Shown here: in pieces, positions 1 to 8,862 of the stretch
Layout: each line of letters opens with the position of its first letter
Position numbering within the stretch: the first letter of the stretch is position 1
Origin: Ignavibacteria bacterium
Lineage (GTDB): Bacteria; Bacteroidota; Ignavibacteria; Ignavibacteriales; Ignavibacteriaceae
Reading direction: 5' to 3'
DNA: 64,000 bases
Assembly (NCBI GenBank): GCA_021286645.1
Contig: JAJTBZ010000042.1
Location: forward strand, 1 to 64,000
Notes under the pieces: generated by a model
What the model saw: only the letters and a program-made list of their open reading frames with translations
The model's database searches: none
Told to the model about the DNA's origin: nothing
Translations under genes and position numbers: made by a program

Positions 1-7
1 ATCGCCA

Positions 8-62
8 TGCCCGTGGGGTAACTCCAGTCGGGGAAAACCCTCCTTCCGTTACCCCACGGGCA
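8..62. terminator. Long perfect inverted repeat (hairpin) at window edge
   Basis: Positions 8-22 and 48-62 are perfect reverse complements (15 bp, arm TGCCCGTGGGGTAAC). The 25-base loop itself contains a GGGG-AAAA-CCC mini-hairpin. T-rich sequence follows from about position 71, but there is no immediate U tract. It may end a transcript arriving from the left of the window or be a mobile palindromic repeat; the neighbouring gene is not visible. Confidence 0.5.
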
Positions 63-340
63 GATCAGTGTTATTTTTATATTCTCTTATTATATCATTT
101 TTTTAATTATCTTCGGTTACCTTTTATTATGACTCAATAAGCTTAACTGCCGGGCGGAAAAGCTTCCGTGCTATGGGCCCTGTTGTGTTTTATACAGATG
201 AGAGTCCTAATCAGCCCTTTGTTTGTATTATCGTATGATAAAGAAAATAGTTTAATAATCGAGAGACCAAATTGTAAAAATTCTGTTTGGTGTGACGGGA
301 GGCAGAACAGGGAAGGCCCTGTTCTGTTTATAATTTTTCT
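63..340. other. Gene-poor stretch upstream of the dehydrogenase stop
   Basis: I see no convincing coding region here. A short open frame on the plus strand (168-452) runs antisense into the dehydrogenase gene, resembles no family I know and is not accepted. The only clear structure is the hairpin at 303-326. No RNA gene could be recognised. Confidence 0.5.
303..338 (+). terminator. Hairpin terminator
   Basis: A 10-bp perfect stem (303-312 with 317-326, arm CAGAACAGGG) closes a four-base loop and is followed on the plus strand by the T-rich stretch TTTATAATTTTTC. It sits just beyond the minus-strand dehydrogenase stop at 341. It could stop plus-strand readthrough or act in both directions, although the T tract favours the plus strand. 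Confidence 0.55.
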
Positions 341-1312
341 TTACAATTTTACCGGAGTAGTTGCCGGTTTGCCTGAAAGAACATTAATAACATTTTCTGC
401 GGCAATGCGTGCCATCGTATCGCGTGTAGTAACAGTTCCACTTCCGGTATGAGGAGCTAAAACCACGTTAGGTAATTGAAATAATGCAGGGTTTACCTGA
501 GGCTCATTTTCATAAACATCAAAAGCAGCACATGCTATTTTACCTTTTTGCAATTGCGAAATTAAATATTTTTCATCCACAATTTCACCTCGGGCGGTAT
601 TAATTAGAATTGCGCTCTTTTTCATTAGATTCAGCATTTTTTTATTCAATAGGTGATACGTATCTCTTGTTAAAGGTGTGTGCAGGGTAATTATGTCGGC
701 CCTGCTCATCAGTGCGTCAAGAGGAACAAATTCTGCATTAAACGCGATTTCCATTTCATGACTAACAGTACGCGAATAATAGATAATTTTCGCGCCAAAA
801 GCATGAACCCTTCTGGCCACTGCTTTACCAATGCGGCCGGCTCCAATAATACCTACCGTAGATGCATTTAGTTGTGTTCCGAGATAGAGATCTGACTGCC
901 ATCCGATAAACTTTCCCTGTCGCATGAATGAATCACCCGGCACAATGTGACGAGCGGCAGACAACATTAAGGCAAGTGTCAGGTCGGCTGTCGCGTCTGT
1001 TAAAACCCCCGGGGTGTTTGTAATTGTTAATTTTTTTTCTTGCGCTGCAATTAAATCAATATTATTATATCCGGCAGCATAATTGGCAATTATTTGGCAA
1101 TTCTCTAAATTGGAGATAACATTACTATTCATATTATCGCTCAATAAAGAAATAATCGCATCAGCATACCTGGTAAAATCGATCATTTCTTCGGTATTCA
1201 GACGAGCACCCATGTTCATAGTTACCCTGAATCCCGCATCAGTAAGCATCTTTTTTGCAATGGCGGGAATTTTTTGAGTTATAGCAATGTTATACTTTTT
1301 ATTATCACGCAC
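341..1312 (-). CDS. D-isomer-specific 2-hydroxyacid dehydrogenase (glyoxylate/hydroxypyruvate reductase type)
   Basis: This 323-residue protein has the usual length and order of the NAD(P)-dependent D-2-hydroxyacid dehydrogenase family, which reversibly reduces 2-oxoacids such as glyoxylate or hydroxypyruvate in the cytoplasm. The Rossmann loop GAGRIG is at residues 157-162. The catalytic triad is readable as Arg241 (NTARGEIVDE), Glu270 (YENEP) and His288 (APHTGS). The start is GTG at 1312, supported by GAAGG six bases upstream; the next in-frame ATG (Met22) would cut off the first strand. The gene is divergent from the B12-binding protein, with 46 bp between the starts. Family assignment is secure. 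The exact substrate cannot be read from sequence: gluconate, glyoxylate and hydroxypyruvate reductases look alike. Confidence 0.93.
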   Translation of the reverse strand: MRDNKKYNIAITQKIPAIAKKMLTDAGFRVTMNMGARLNTEEMIDFTRYADAIISLLSDNMNSNVISNLENCQIIANYAAGYNNIDLIAAQEKKLTITNTPGVLTDATADLTLALMLSAARHIVPGDSFMRQGKFIGWQSDLYLGTQLNASTVGIIGAGRIGKAVARRVHAFGAKIIYYSRTVSHEMEIAFNAEFVPLDALMSRADIITLHTPLTRDTYHLLNKKMLNLMKKSAILINTARGEIVDEKYLISQLQKGKIACAAFDVYENEPQVNPALFQLPNVVLAPHTGSGTVTTRDTMARIAAENVINVLSGKPATTPVKL

Positions 1313-1358
1313 AGAAAACCTTCAACAATTATGGATAAACAAAAATAGCAAATTTGGT

Positions 1359-2012
1359 ATGATAAAAGAATCTGTCTACTTCAGTTTTTTAAATGCCCTG
1401 CTTATTAGTGACAAGCATCGTTGCGCGGCCATTATCCATGAACAGCTTGAAAATGGTATTAATATTCGTGAAATATATATTAATATTTTCCAGAGAGCAA
1501 TGCACCGTATTGGTAAAATGTGGGAACAGGGAAAGATTAGTATTATAGAGGAGCATGTTGCCACAGAAATTGTTTCCTGGTTAATTGATTCTATTTCTCC
1601 GGGCGAACCAATTACTGCAGCAGGCCAATCGGCGGTTATTACCTGTGTTGATAAAGAATTTCACTCACTCGGGGCGCGAATTGTTTCCCATATTTTTGAA
1701 ATTAATGGTTGGAGAACAGAATATTTGGGTGCAAATACTCCTTCCAGAAAATTGAATAACTTCCTGAAAAGAAAAAATCCTGACGTACTGGCAATCTCTT
1801 TTACGTTTTATATGAACTATATTCGTTTATTACAGCTATTACAGGTAATAAGTGAGCAATTCCCTCAATTACCGGTAATATATGGCGGGCAGGCTTGTAC
1901 GGCCGAGTTGGTTACCCGGATAGCCGCTGATTATCCTATGGCTATTTATATCAACTCAATAGAGGATCTTGAATTGTTTTTACGATCTTTCACTGCAAAA
2001 CCAGGTGCCTAA
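1359..2012 (+). CDS. Stand-alone cobalamin-binding sensor protein (CarH-like B12 domain)
   Basis: The 217-residue protein consists only of a helical B12 cap domain (about 1-85) and a Rossmann-like B12-binding domain (about 88-217). His102 in EFHSLG fits the lower-axial-ligand motif (E/D)xHxxG. In the cap, Trp55 is followed after nine residues by Glu65-His66, the W-x9-EH pattern known from CarH-type adenosylcobalamin photoreceptors. No MerR-type DNA-binding domain or methyltransferase is fused or adjacent. I start at ATG 1359: an upstream ATG at 1287 would overlap the divergent dehydrogenase and add residues unlike the family. The role is inferred to be light or B12 sensing; a corrinoid carrier protein is the alternative. 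Confidence 0.8.
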   Translation: MIKESVYFSFLNALLISDKHRCAAIIHEQLENGINIREIYINIFQRAMHRIGKMWEQGKISIIEEHVATEIVSWLIDSISPGEPITAAGQSAVITCVDKEFHSLGARIVSHIFEINGWRTEYLGANTPSRKLNNFLKRKNPDVLAISFTFYMNYIRLLQLLQVISEQFPQLPVIYGGQACTAELVTRIAADYPMAIYINSIEDLELFLRSFTAKPGA

Positions 2013-2141
2013 AGCCGGCAAATTCGTAGAATAATAATGCTTCGTATTTTAGTTTTTTTTGCGAAATTGTATATTACACATGGGTTTTCCTGCAATCTAC
2101 AAGATTACCTAAGTGATTTACAAATGGAAAGATTCTAATTC

Positions 2142-3212
2142 ATGCAAATACCTGTCCCCGGAAACTCCCGTCTAACAAATAGCGCTGCAGCAGCAATCAT
2201 TTTAGCAATTAGTATCGTGGCTTTGCAAGTATTACAGGGTTTTTTAGTGCCGTTGGTCTTCGCGGTTCTGCTTACATTTCTTTTAAATCCTATCTATACT
2301 GCACTAACAAAAAGAAAAGTGCCTTCTATTATAGCTATGCTAATGCTTGTTCTATTATTATGCTTCGCAGGATATCTGGTATATGTGTTTTTCTCGATTT
2401 CGGTAGACTCTTTTATTGAAAAAAGTCCTTACTATGGAAAACGTCTGTATCTACTTGCCGGTAAAATCCTGGCTCCTTTCCATTATACCGTTGATAATTT
2501 ACTCAACCAGCTTCATTTTGGAAAGAAGGATAACATTGTCAGCAGGGCAAATACGATTTTATCCACAGGAATAATACAATCACTTTTATCTTCGTTTTCA
2601 GAGGTTGCAACAGATATTTTGATTATTCTGTTGTTTTTCATATTCATGCTGCCCGGTAAAAAAATGTTTGAACAAAGGCTGAGAGACTCTTTCACGATAA
2701 ACGGAGATAAAATCGTTGAATCGTTTCGAAGAATTGATAGCCAGGTTCAAATTTATCTGGCAGTAAAAACAATAACAGCCTTGGCTGCAGGCTCAATTAC
2801 GTTCCTTATCTTGCAATTTGGCGGTGTGGATTTCGCGGCGTTTTTTGCCATATTAACCGTATTGTTTCATTTTATTCCTAATATCGGAGCCTTCATTGCA
2901 ACTTCATTCCCGATATTATTTACACTATTGCAGTTCGGTTTCTCTCCCGGTTTTGGGGTAATCAGTATTTTATTACTCAGCAATCAATTTATTCTGGGTA
3001 ATTTTATTGAACCAAAATTTCTCGGAAAACACCTCGATCTCAGTCCTGTTGTTGTTTTGATATCGTTATTTTTTTGGGGCTGGCTGTGGGGCATTCCTGG
3101 TATGTTCCTTTCAGTTCCACTAACTGCAATCATTAAAATTGCATGCAGTAATGTTCCCTCGCTTAAACCATTGGTGACTCTTATGGGTAGTAGTAAAGAA
3201 GGTAATGAATGA
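2142..3212 (+). CDS. AI-2E family transporter (PerM/UPF0118-type permease)
   Basis: This 356-residue polytopic membrane protein has about eight hydrophobic segments and a large soluble loop near residues 85-150, as in the AI-2E transporter family (YdgG/TqsA, PerM, YhhQ-type relatives). The C-terminal half carries the family hallmarks: the FHFIPNIGAFIA segment near residue 248, then GNFIEPKFLGKHLDLSP near 292. Members are inner-membrane exporters of small molecules or ions; autoinducer-2 export is established for only a few, so no substrate is claimed. The start is ATG 2142. Its stop overlaps the start of the next gene (ATGA at 3209-3212), so the two are probably translated together. Confidence 0.9.
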   Translation: MQIPVPGNSRLTNSAAAAIILAISIVALQVLQGFLVPLVFAVLLTFLLNPIYTALTKRKVPSIIAMLMLVLLLCFAGYLVYVFFSISVDSFIEKSPYYGKRLYLLAGKILAPFHYTVDNLLNQLHFGKKDNIVSRANTILSTGIIQSLLSSFSEVATDILIILLFFIFMLPGKKMFEQRLRDSFTINGDKIVESFRRIDSQVQIYLAVKTITALAAGSITFLILQFGGVDFAAFFAILTVLFHFIPNIGAFIATSFPILFTLLQFGFSPGFGVISILLLSNQFILGNFIEPKFLGKHLDLSPVVVLISLFFWGWLWGIPGMFLSVPLTAIIKIACSNVPSLKPLVTLMGSSKEGNE

Positions 3213-4591
3213 GTCCTGCCCGTAAACCAAATTTGAAGAAACATTTATTGGCTGACAGAGTCCTGAGCAAGCTTTTTACCATAGATCTGTTTAAGGGACA
3301 AAATGCATTGTTAGTTGGTATTTCTGTACAACGTGTCTTCAAATTCAGGGAAAGCTATCTCTATGATTTTATTGTTAGTATTCCATCGGGTGAACTGGAA
3401 AATATTATAAGGCTTTATTGGCCTGAAGCATGGTTCTTTCGTGAAGGGAATAAGACCGGGGTGCGTCTGGAAGCAGAATCATTATTGGTTTTTCATCATT
3501 TTGATTCCCAGGCTGTTGCAGAGGAGCAGGCTATTGAAGAGTTTTATCGCCCCTATATTTGGGAAGGTGCACATATTGCGGTGGGCCTTTCCGGAAAAAA
3601 CATTGGCAAGTTATTTTGCTCGACAACAGCATTTGAGCAGTTGAAAACAGGGGGCATAGATGAAAATGTTAGCTCTCGGGAGCATACAACCGGCGTAGAA
3701 GCCTTGTTATATTGTTTATACGGGGCAGAGACTACTAATGAGCCGGATTTGGATTTTTACAAGAAAATTAACGAATTCTCACCAGAAATTGAGGAAATGC
3801 CTGCCTGGTATAAGTCGGCTGTATTACTTCACATTCTTACAAATGAAAAACCATCTAAAGGATTGAAAGCACTATTCGCAACTTCACTTCTTACGGTAAT
3901 TTTTCCTGAAGTTGCCGGCCTGGCAGGTGTTGAGCAGGTTAATGAACATTCGCATAAGGATGTTTTTTTACACACATGTATTGTGGTAGATAATTTATCC
4001 GCTTGCTCCAATAACGTTTGGCTTCGTTTTGCGGCATTGGTGCACGATATTGCAAAACCTCAGACTAAGCGCTTCATTGAGGGAATTGGGTGGAGCTACC
4101 ACGGACATGAAGAATTAGGCGCAAAATTAATGGGAGGGATTTTCCGCAAAATGAAACTTCCCCGTGAGCGAATAGATTACATTCGGCTGCTGATACGCCT
4201 GCATTTACGCCCTTCAGTTCTCGCCGGCGAAGAAGTAACAGATAGCGCTATACGGCGTCTCATTACGGAAAGTGGAAATTACTTAAATGATTTGATAATG
4301 CTCTGTAGAGCAGATATCACAAGCAAAAATCTTTCCCGGGTTTCCCGGTTCATGAAAAATTATGATTATGTTGAAAAGCGGATTATTGAAGTAAAAGAAA
4401 AAGACGAAAGAGCAGCTTTCCATTCACCTGTACGTGGCGAGGAAATTATGGTTATTTGTAATATACCTCCTTCAAGACAAGTTGGTATTTTAAAGGAAGC
4501 AATTGAGGCCGCAATTCTGGAAGGGAAAATTTCGAATACTTATGAGGCGGCCAAAGAATATCTTCTGAAAATAAAAGATTCGTATAAATAA
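3209..4591 (+). CDS. CCA-adding-enzyme-like HD protein with degenerate nucleotidyltransferase domain
   Basis: The 460-residue protein has the length and layout of an HD-containing tRNA CCA nucleotidyltransferase. The HD phosphohydrolase part is intact: His255 (FLHT), His279-Asp280 (LVHDIAKP), His298 and His300 (YHGHEELG) and Asp369 (CRADITSKN). The N-terminal catalytic part is not. Where family enzymes have GGxVRD this protein has VGISVQR (36-42), and the DxD metal site is replaced by YDF (52-54). The C-terminal RNA-binding helices appear present. It is therefore probably a phosphohydrolase or RNA-binding protein derived from a CCA enzyme, not an active nucleotidyltransferase. It overlaps the AI-2E gene by 4 bp and converges on the CDF gene with a 9-bp gap. 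Confidence 0.8.
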   Translation: MSPARKPNLKKHLLADRVLSKLFTIDLFKGQNALLVGISVQRVFKFRESYLYDFIVSIPSGELENIIRLYWPEAWFFREGNKTGVRLEAESLLVFHHFDSQAVAEEQAIEEFYRPYIWEGAHIAVGLSGKNIGKLFCSTTAFEQLKTGGIDENVSSREHTTGVEALLYCLYGAETTNEPDLDFYKKINEFSPEIEEMPAWYKSAVLLHILTNEKPSKGLKALFATSLLTVIFPEVAGLAGVEQVNEHSHKDVFLHTCIVVDNLSACSNNVWLRFAALVHDIAKPQTKRFIEGIGWSYHGHEELGAKLMGGIFRKMKLPRERIDYIRLLIRLHLRPSVLAGEEVTDSAIRRLITESGNYLNDLIMLCRADITSKNLSRVSRFMKNYDYVEKRIIEVKEKDERAAFHSPVRGEEIMVICNIPPSRQVGILKEAIEAAILEGKISNTYEAAKEYLLKIKDSYK

Positions 4592-4600
4592 TCCTCAGGC

Positions 4601-5470
4601 TTACATGCCATCAGGTTCGGCGTGAATAATAACTTTACTGTTCGGTAAATTTGCAGTAATAGCATCTTCAACCACATGAGTAATACGGTGTGCCTCTTCA
4701 ATGGTTATATGAGGTGGAACATGAATATTCATACTAACAAAAACCTCAGCGCCTGCCTGCCTGACTTTTATATCATGGCAGTCCAGTATTTCAGGTAATC
4801 CCTGAAGGATTTTGATAACTTTCGCGTAAGCATCTGCAGGAGCTCGATCTACCAGTACATCAAATGATTTTTTCCCGAGTTGAATACTTATCCACAGCAC
4901 TATCACTGCGACAATGAGTGCTGCAACAGGGTCAGCAGTATAGAATGAAAAACTGGAAGCAACCAATCCCAACAAAACCACGAATGAACTGAGAATATCC
5001 GTTGAAAAATGTAGAGCGTCAGCCTCAAGTGCCTGGCTATTATATTTTTTTGCAACTTTCATAAGAGCCCGGGAGCGGCTGAAATCTATTATTATTGAGG
5101 TAATGATTACTACAAAGCTCCACGGAGTTACTTCAATTGCAATATCGCGGGTAACCAGGCGGTGAACTGCCTCGTAAACAATCCACACACAGGTAATCAA
5201 TAAAAGAAAGGTCTCGATTAATGCTGAAAAATTCTCAATTTTTCCATGCCCAAAATGATGGTCGCCATCAGCGGGTTTATCAGAAAAGCGTACCGCGAAA
5301 AAAGTAATTCCGGCCGCAACAAGATCCAGACCTGAATGTAATGCTTCAGAAAGGATACCAAGACTTCCCGTGAACAAACCAACTACAAGTTTGAAACCTG
5401 TAAGGAACACGGCAGCGATAACCGAAGTGAGCGCGATACGTTTTTTTTCGTGAATAGCTTTTTCGTCCAT
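4601..5470 (-). CDS. Cation diffusion facilitator (CDF) metal exporter
   Basis: This 289-residue inner-membrane protein belongs to the CDF family, which exports divalent cations by proton antiport. About six transmembrane helices precede a cytoplasmic ferredoxin-like domain from about residue 205 (ILDCHDIKVRQAG, INIHVPPHITIEEAH, VIIHAEPD). The transport site reads HxxxD in helix 2 (SEALHSGLD) and HxxxD in helix 5 (ALHFSTD). This resembles the zinc-selective HD-HD site of ZnT proteins rather than the DD-HD site of E. coli YiiP, so zinc is the likeliest substrate. A histidine-containing loop, DGDHHFGHGKIENFSA, follows helix 2 as in the family. The start is ATG 5470. Confidence 0.93.
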   Translation of the reverse strand: MDEKAIHEKKRIALTSVIAAVFLTGFKLVVGLFTGSLGILSEALHSGLDLVAAGITFFAVRFSDKPADGDHHFGHGKIENFSALIETFLLLITCVWIVYEAVHRLVTRDIAIEVTPWSFVVIITSIIIDFSRSRALMKVAKKYNSQALEADALHFSTDILSSFVVLLGLVASSFSFYTADPVAALIVAVIVLWISIQLGKKSFDVLVDRAPADAYAKVIKILQGLPEILDCHDIKVRQAGAEVFVSMNIHVPPHITIEEAHRITHVVEDAITANLPNSKVIIHAEPDGM

Positions 5471-5634
5471 ATGATGACTGTTTGAATAAATTGAGCTAAC
5501 TACTCAAAGATACAAAGATCGGAGCAATGAATAAACGGGATAATAAAAAAAAATAGGGAGAGAGGATTGATATCACGATGGAGGCGAATAACACAAAGGA
5601 AAACGGCCGCCTTTTATTGACAGCCGTGTGTAAA

Positions 5635-6864
5635 TTATTCGTAGCGAAGAGCTTCAATTGGGTCAAGGTTAGCTGCTTTATAAGCAGGGTATGTTCCAAA
5701 AATAACGCCTACGAAGAAACAAGTCGCTATACCTATGAGAATCCAATCGTAAGGGATGGCGGCCTGAGCGTGTATTGCAAGGCCTGCAAGGTTACCAATT
5801 CCTACCCCGATAGCAATTCCGATAAGTCCACCAAACAGGCATAAAAGAACGGCTTCGAATAAAAACTGTAAAAGAATGTGTGATTTTTTCGCGCCAATTG
5901 CTTTTCTGATTCCTATTTCCCGGGTCCGTTCCGTTACCGAAACAAGCATGATATTCATAATGCCAACACCAGCGGCGAGCATAGCGATAAGTGATACTGC
6001 TAATGCACCCCATTTAATATTGGCAGTAATATCATTTACCTGTCCCATCATCGATTCATTCGAGAAAATATAGAAGTCATTATCTTCGCCTGGCAAATTC
6101 TTTCTAATGGTTCTCATGTAACCGGTAGCTGCTTCAATACATTTATTATATTCATCTTTCGATTTACTCATAACAGTAATATTAATACTGTGTGAATATC
6201 TTCCATACATACTTTGGAACGTACTAATCGGCATTACGATATAGTTATCACGGCTCTGGCCAAACATTTGCGGTTGTTTTGCCAATACACCGATAATCCG
6301 CATAGGCATATTATCGGCAAGCAAAGTACGACCTACAGGGTTAAAGACACCGAATAGTTTTTCTGCAACTTCCTGACCGAGAATGCACACGTTTGCTGAA
6401 TAGGTAATATCGGTCTCAATAAAATCGCGCCCGTCTTCCACATTCCAGTCATTGGTTTTCATTGCATCAAGTGTAATTCCAGCGAAAGAAATATTTGGGT
6501 TCGTTTCTTTATTACCATATTTGCATACCTTACCAAATTGCCATTGTTCGGCACCGATATACATTGCCTGATTATGCATTATATCGTACAGGCGGTAAAA
6601 TTGATCCATTGTAATATCGGGGCGGTTTTTTTGTCGATGATGTCCATCACCCATACGGATATTTTCCCATTTCTGGATTTGAAAGGTATTCTTCCCAAGT
6701 TGCGAAAGACCGCTTTCAATACTTTTCTGCAACATCGTTATTACGGTTGTAATAACAATTATAGAAAAAATTCCCACTACAACACCCAGAATTGTTAAGC
6801 CAGCCCGAAGACGATTACCCTTTACCGACTGTAAAGCGATTCTAAAGATTTCTTGTAAGCCCAT
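5635..6864 (-). CDS. MacB-type ABC transporter permease, second copy (FtsX/MacB_PCD family)
   Basis: The 409-residue protein has one N-terminal membrane helix (GLTILGVVVGIFSIIVIT, about 20-40), a large periplasmic MacB_PCD domain and three C-terminal helices. The FtsX signature [17 protein letters not shown] and the C-terminal LDPIEALRYE complete the family pattern. It lacks the ATPase domain that E. coli MacB carries, so it must work with the separate ATPase encoded two genes upstream. Its ATG overlaps the stop of the preceding permease by one base (TAATG), indicating translational coupling. It is the last gene of the TolC-adaptor-ATPase-permease-permease operon. The likely role is powering tripartite efflux of a peptide, lipid or macrolide-like compound; the substrate is unknown. 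Confidence 0.92.
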   Translation of the reverse strand: MGLQEIFRIALQSVKGNRLRAGLTILGVVVGIFSIIVITTVITMLQKSIESGLSQLGKNTFQIQKWENIRMGDGHHRQKNRPDITMDQFYRLYDIMHNQAMYIGAEQWQFGKVCKYGNKETNPNISFAGITLDAMKTNDWNVEDGRDFIETDITYSANVCILGQEVAEKLFGVFNPVGRTLLADNMPMRIIGVLAKQPQMFGQSRDNYIVMPISTFQSMYGRYSHSINITVMSKSKDEYNKCIEAATGYMRTIRKNLPGEDNDFYIFSNESMMGQVNDITANIKWGALAVSLIAMLAAGVGIMNIMLVSVTERTREIGIRKAIGAKKSHILLQFLFEAVLLCLFGGLIGIAIGVGIGNLAGLAIHAQAAIPYDWILIGIATCFFVGVIFGTYPAYKAANLDPIEALRYE

Positions 6865-8120
6865 TATTCATACCTCAATGCTTCTACCGGATCAAGCTTG
6901 GCTGCCGTGTAAGCAGGAGCTAAACCGGCAATTATTCCGGTGATTAATGCTACACTCATTGCAATAATTACCGCACTTATTTGTATTGATGTCGGGAAAA
7001 ATTTGTCCAGTAATAAACTGGCTATAACGGCTATAAGTAGCCCAACCAACCCTCCTAATAAACATATAACAGATGACTCAAGGAGAAATTGAGAGAGAAT
7101 TGTTCTTTTTTTAGCCCCGATAGCTTTCCGAACACCTATTTCCTTGGTACGCTCCTTAACACTCACGAACATAATGTTCATAATGCCTATAGCTCCTACG
7201 AAGAGAGATAACCCGGTAATGAACAATCCGGCAATCTGTATTACTCCAACTACTGTGTTGTAATTGGACATGAGGCCTTCCTGTTGGTTAACCGAGAAAT
7301 CATCTTCCTGGTGAAATTTTAAGCCCCGTACTTTTCGCATAATACCTTCTGCTTCAGCTTTGGTATCAGCAATCATAGAAGGGTTTTTCGCGCGTACGTT
7401 AATGGTAATTGTTCCCCATTCTTCGTTGAGGAAGTGCTTGAAGATTGTTCCAATTGGTATAAATACCTGATTATCGGGATTAAAGCTACCAAGTATAAAA
7501 CTGCCTTGCTCTGTAAGAATTCCACATACACGAAATTCGACGCCGCCAATTTTGATATATTTATCCAATCCGGATCCGTGAGTGAACAGTTTTTTTGCAA
7601 CTTCACTGCCAACAACGGCAACATATCTGGAGCCTTTGCTTTCTATTTCATTATAAAACCGACCCTCATCAAAGGTAAAATTGGTCGTTTTTACATAATC
7701 AGAGCTTGATCCATTCAGGATAACATTTTCTATAACATTATCGCCATAGCGTACCTTGCGGGCCGCGTTTGTGACCGGAGCAGTAGCCAGTGGCAGTTGT
7801 GCCATTTCAGCAAATTTATGGTAATCATCCATAGTAATTTTTCGACGATTACGCATTTTCCACCATTCCTCATTGGTAAACCATGCCCATTTATCGATGT
7901 ATAAAACATCGGTTCCAAGGGCGCTGATTCCTTTTTGAAACGAGGCATCAATTCCTTTTATGGCCGTTGTCATTAATACAACCGATGAAATACCGATGAT
8001 AATACCAAGCATGGTAAGAAAGGAACGTACTTTGTTGGCCCTGATAGCCTGCCAGGCAATAATAAGTCCTTCCCGAAGCTCGAATAATACAGTGTCAATT
8101 TTATTCGATATCATAATCAT
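6864..8120 (-). CDS. MacB-type ABC transporter permease, first copy
   Basis: This 418-residue protein is a paralog of the downstream permease, with a helix near 30-52 ([19 protein letters not shown]), a periplasmic MacB_PCD domain, and three C-terminal helices around [17 protein letters not shown]. It ends in [10 protein letters not shown], nearly the same as its neighbour, so the pair arose by duplication and probably forms a heterodimer. The ATG at 8120 overlaps the ATPase stop by four bases (ATGA). Periplasmic regions differ much more than the membrane parts, as expected if each contacts the adaptor or cargo differently. Confidence 0.92.
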   Translation of the reverse strand: MIMISNKIDTVLFELREGLIIAWQAIRANKVRSFLTMLGIIIGISSVVLMTTAIKGIDASFQKGISALGTDVLYIDKWAWFTNEEWWKMRNRRKITMDDYHKFAEMAQLPLATAPVTNAARKVRYGDNVIENVILNGSSSDYVKTTNFTFDEGRFYNEIESKGSRYVAVVGSEVAKKLFTHGSGLDKYIKIGGVEFRVCGILTEQGSFILGSFNPDNQVFIPIGTIFKHFLNEEWGTITINVRAKNPSMIADTKAEAEGIMRKVRGLKFHQEDDFSVNQQEGLMSNYNTVVGVIQIAGLFITGLSLFVGAIGIMNIMFVSVKERTKEIGVRKAIGAKKRTILSQFLLESSVICLLGGLVGLLIAVIASLLLDKFFPTSIQISAVIIAMSVALITGIIAGLAPAYTAAKLDPVEALRYE

Positions 8121-8845
8121 CCAAAATTGATAGTTGAATTTTTAACACTTGGAATGTACCGATTGGGAACTAATTCATCCTTTTCGATACGTCCATCTTT
8201 CAGTCGAACAATTCGCGCCGCATGTTTCGCGATATCTTCTTCGTGCGTTACCAGAATAATTGTATTGCCTTTTTTATGAATTTCATGGCAAAGCAACATT
8301 ATTTCTTCACCCGTTTTTGAATCCAGGTTACCGGTTGGTTCATCAGCCAGAATAATTGCCGGGTTGCTTACCAGAGCACGGGCAATAGCAACTCTCTGGC
8401 GCTGCCCGCCCGAAAGTTCATTGGGTTTATGGTGAATACGATCTTCAAGTCCAACATTAATCAAAGCCTGGCGGGCGCGTTCTTTGCGCTCTTGTTTATC
8501 TATACCCGCGTAAATTAACGGCAATTCTACATTATGAAGTGCATCAGAGCGGGGAAGCAGGTTGAATGTTTGGAACACAAATCCGATTTCCTTATTCCGA
8601 ATTCCTGCTAATTCATTGTCAGACATCAAAGATACATTTTTATCTTTGAATTCATATTTACCATAGCTGGGGGTGTCGAGACACCCCAGCATATTCATTA
8701 AAGTTGATTTTCCAGAGCCCGAGGGGCCCATTATTGCCACGTATTCATTTTGATCAATCCGCAGTGAAACGTCTTGAAGCGCATGAACTTCAACATCACC
8801 GACTTGATATACTTTGGCAATATGCTCTATATTAATAATATTCAT
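8117..8845 (-). CDS. ABC transporter ATP-binding protein (MacB/LolD type)
   Basis: This 242-residue ATPase contains Walker [10 protein letters not shown] (about 40-48), the Q-loop [12 protein letters not shown], the ABC signature [15 protein letters not shown] (about 143-157), Walker [13 protein letters not shown] and the H-loop LVTHEEDIA. The [16 protein letters not shown] segment is typical of the LolD/MacB/FtsE branch, whose ATPases drive mechanotransmission across the periplasm rather than transport through the membrane. It lies between the adaptor and the two permeases, overlapping the first permease by four bases. It is cytoplasmic and presumably binds both permeases. Confidence 0.95.
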   Translation of the reverse strand: MNIINIEHIAKVYQVGDVEVHALQDVSLRIDQNEYVAIMGPSGSGKSTLMNMLGCLDTPSYGKYEFKDKNVSLMSDNELAGIRNKEIGFVFQTFNLLPRSDALHNVELPLIYAGIDKQERKERARQALINVGLEDRIHHKPNELSGGQRQRVAIARALVSNPAIILADEPTGNLDSKTGEEIMLLCHEIHKKGNTIILVTHEEDIAKHAARIVRLKDGRIEKDELVPNRYIPSVKNSTINFG

Positions 8846-8862
8846 CGCTTCTCCGTGTAAGC

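Noticed and set aside
168-452. Open reading frame on the plus strand, 94 codons
   Set aside because: It runs antisense into the dehydrogenase gene, has no recognisable domain and no ribosome-binding site.
5471-5634. Possible terminator between the CDF gene and the permease (CGGCCG palindrome near 5605)
   Set aside because: The arms leave a loop of one base, which cannot fold as drawn; no convincing hairpin or T tract follows.
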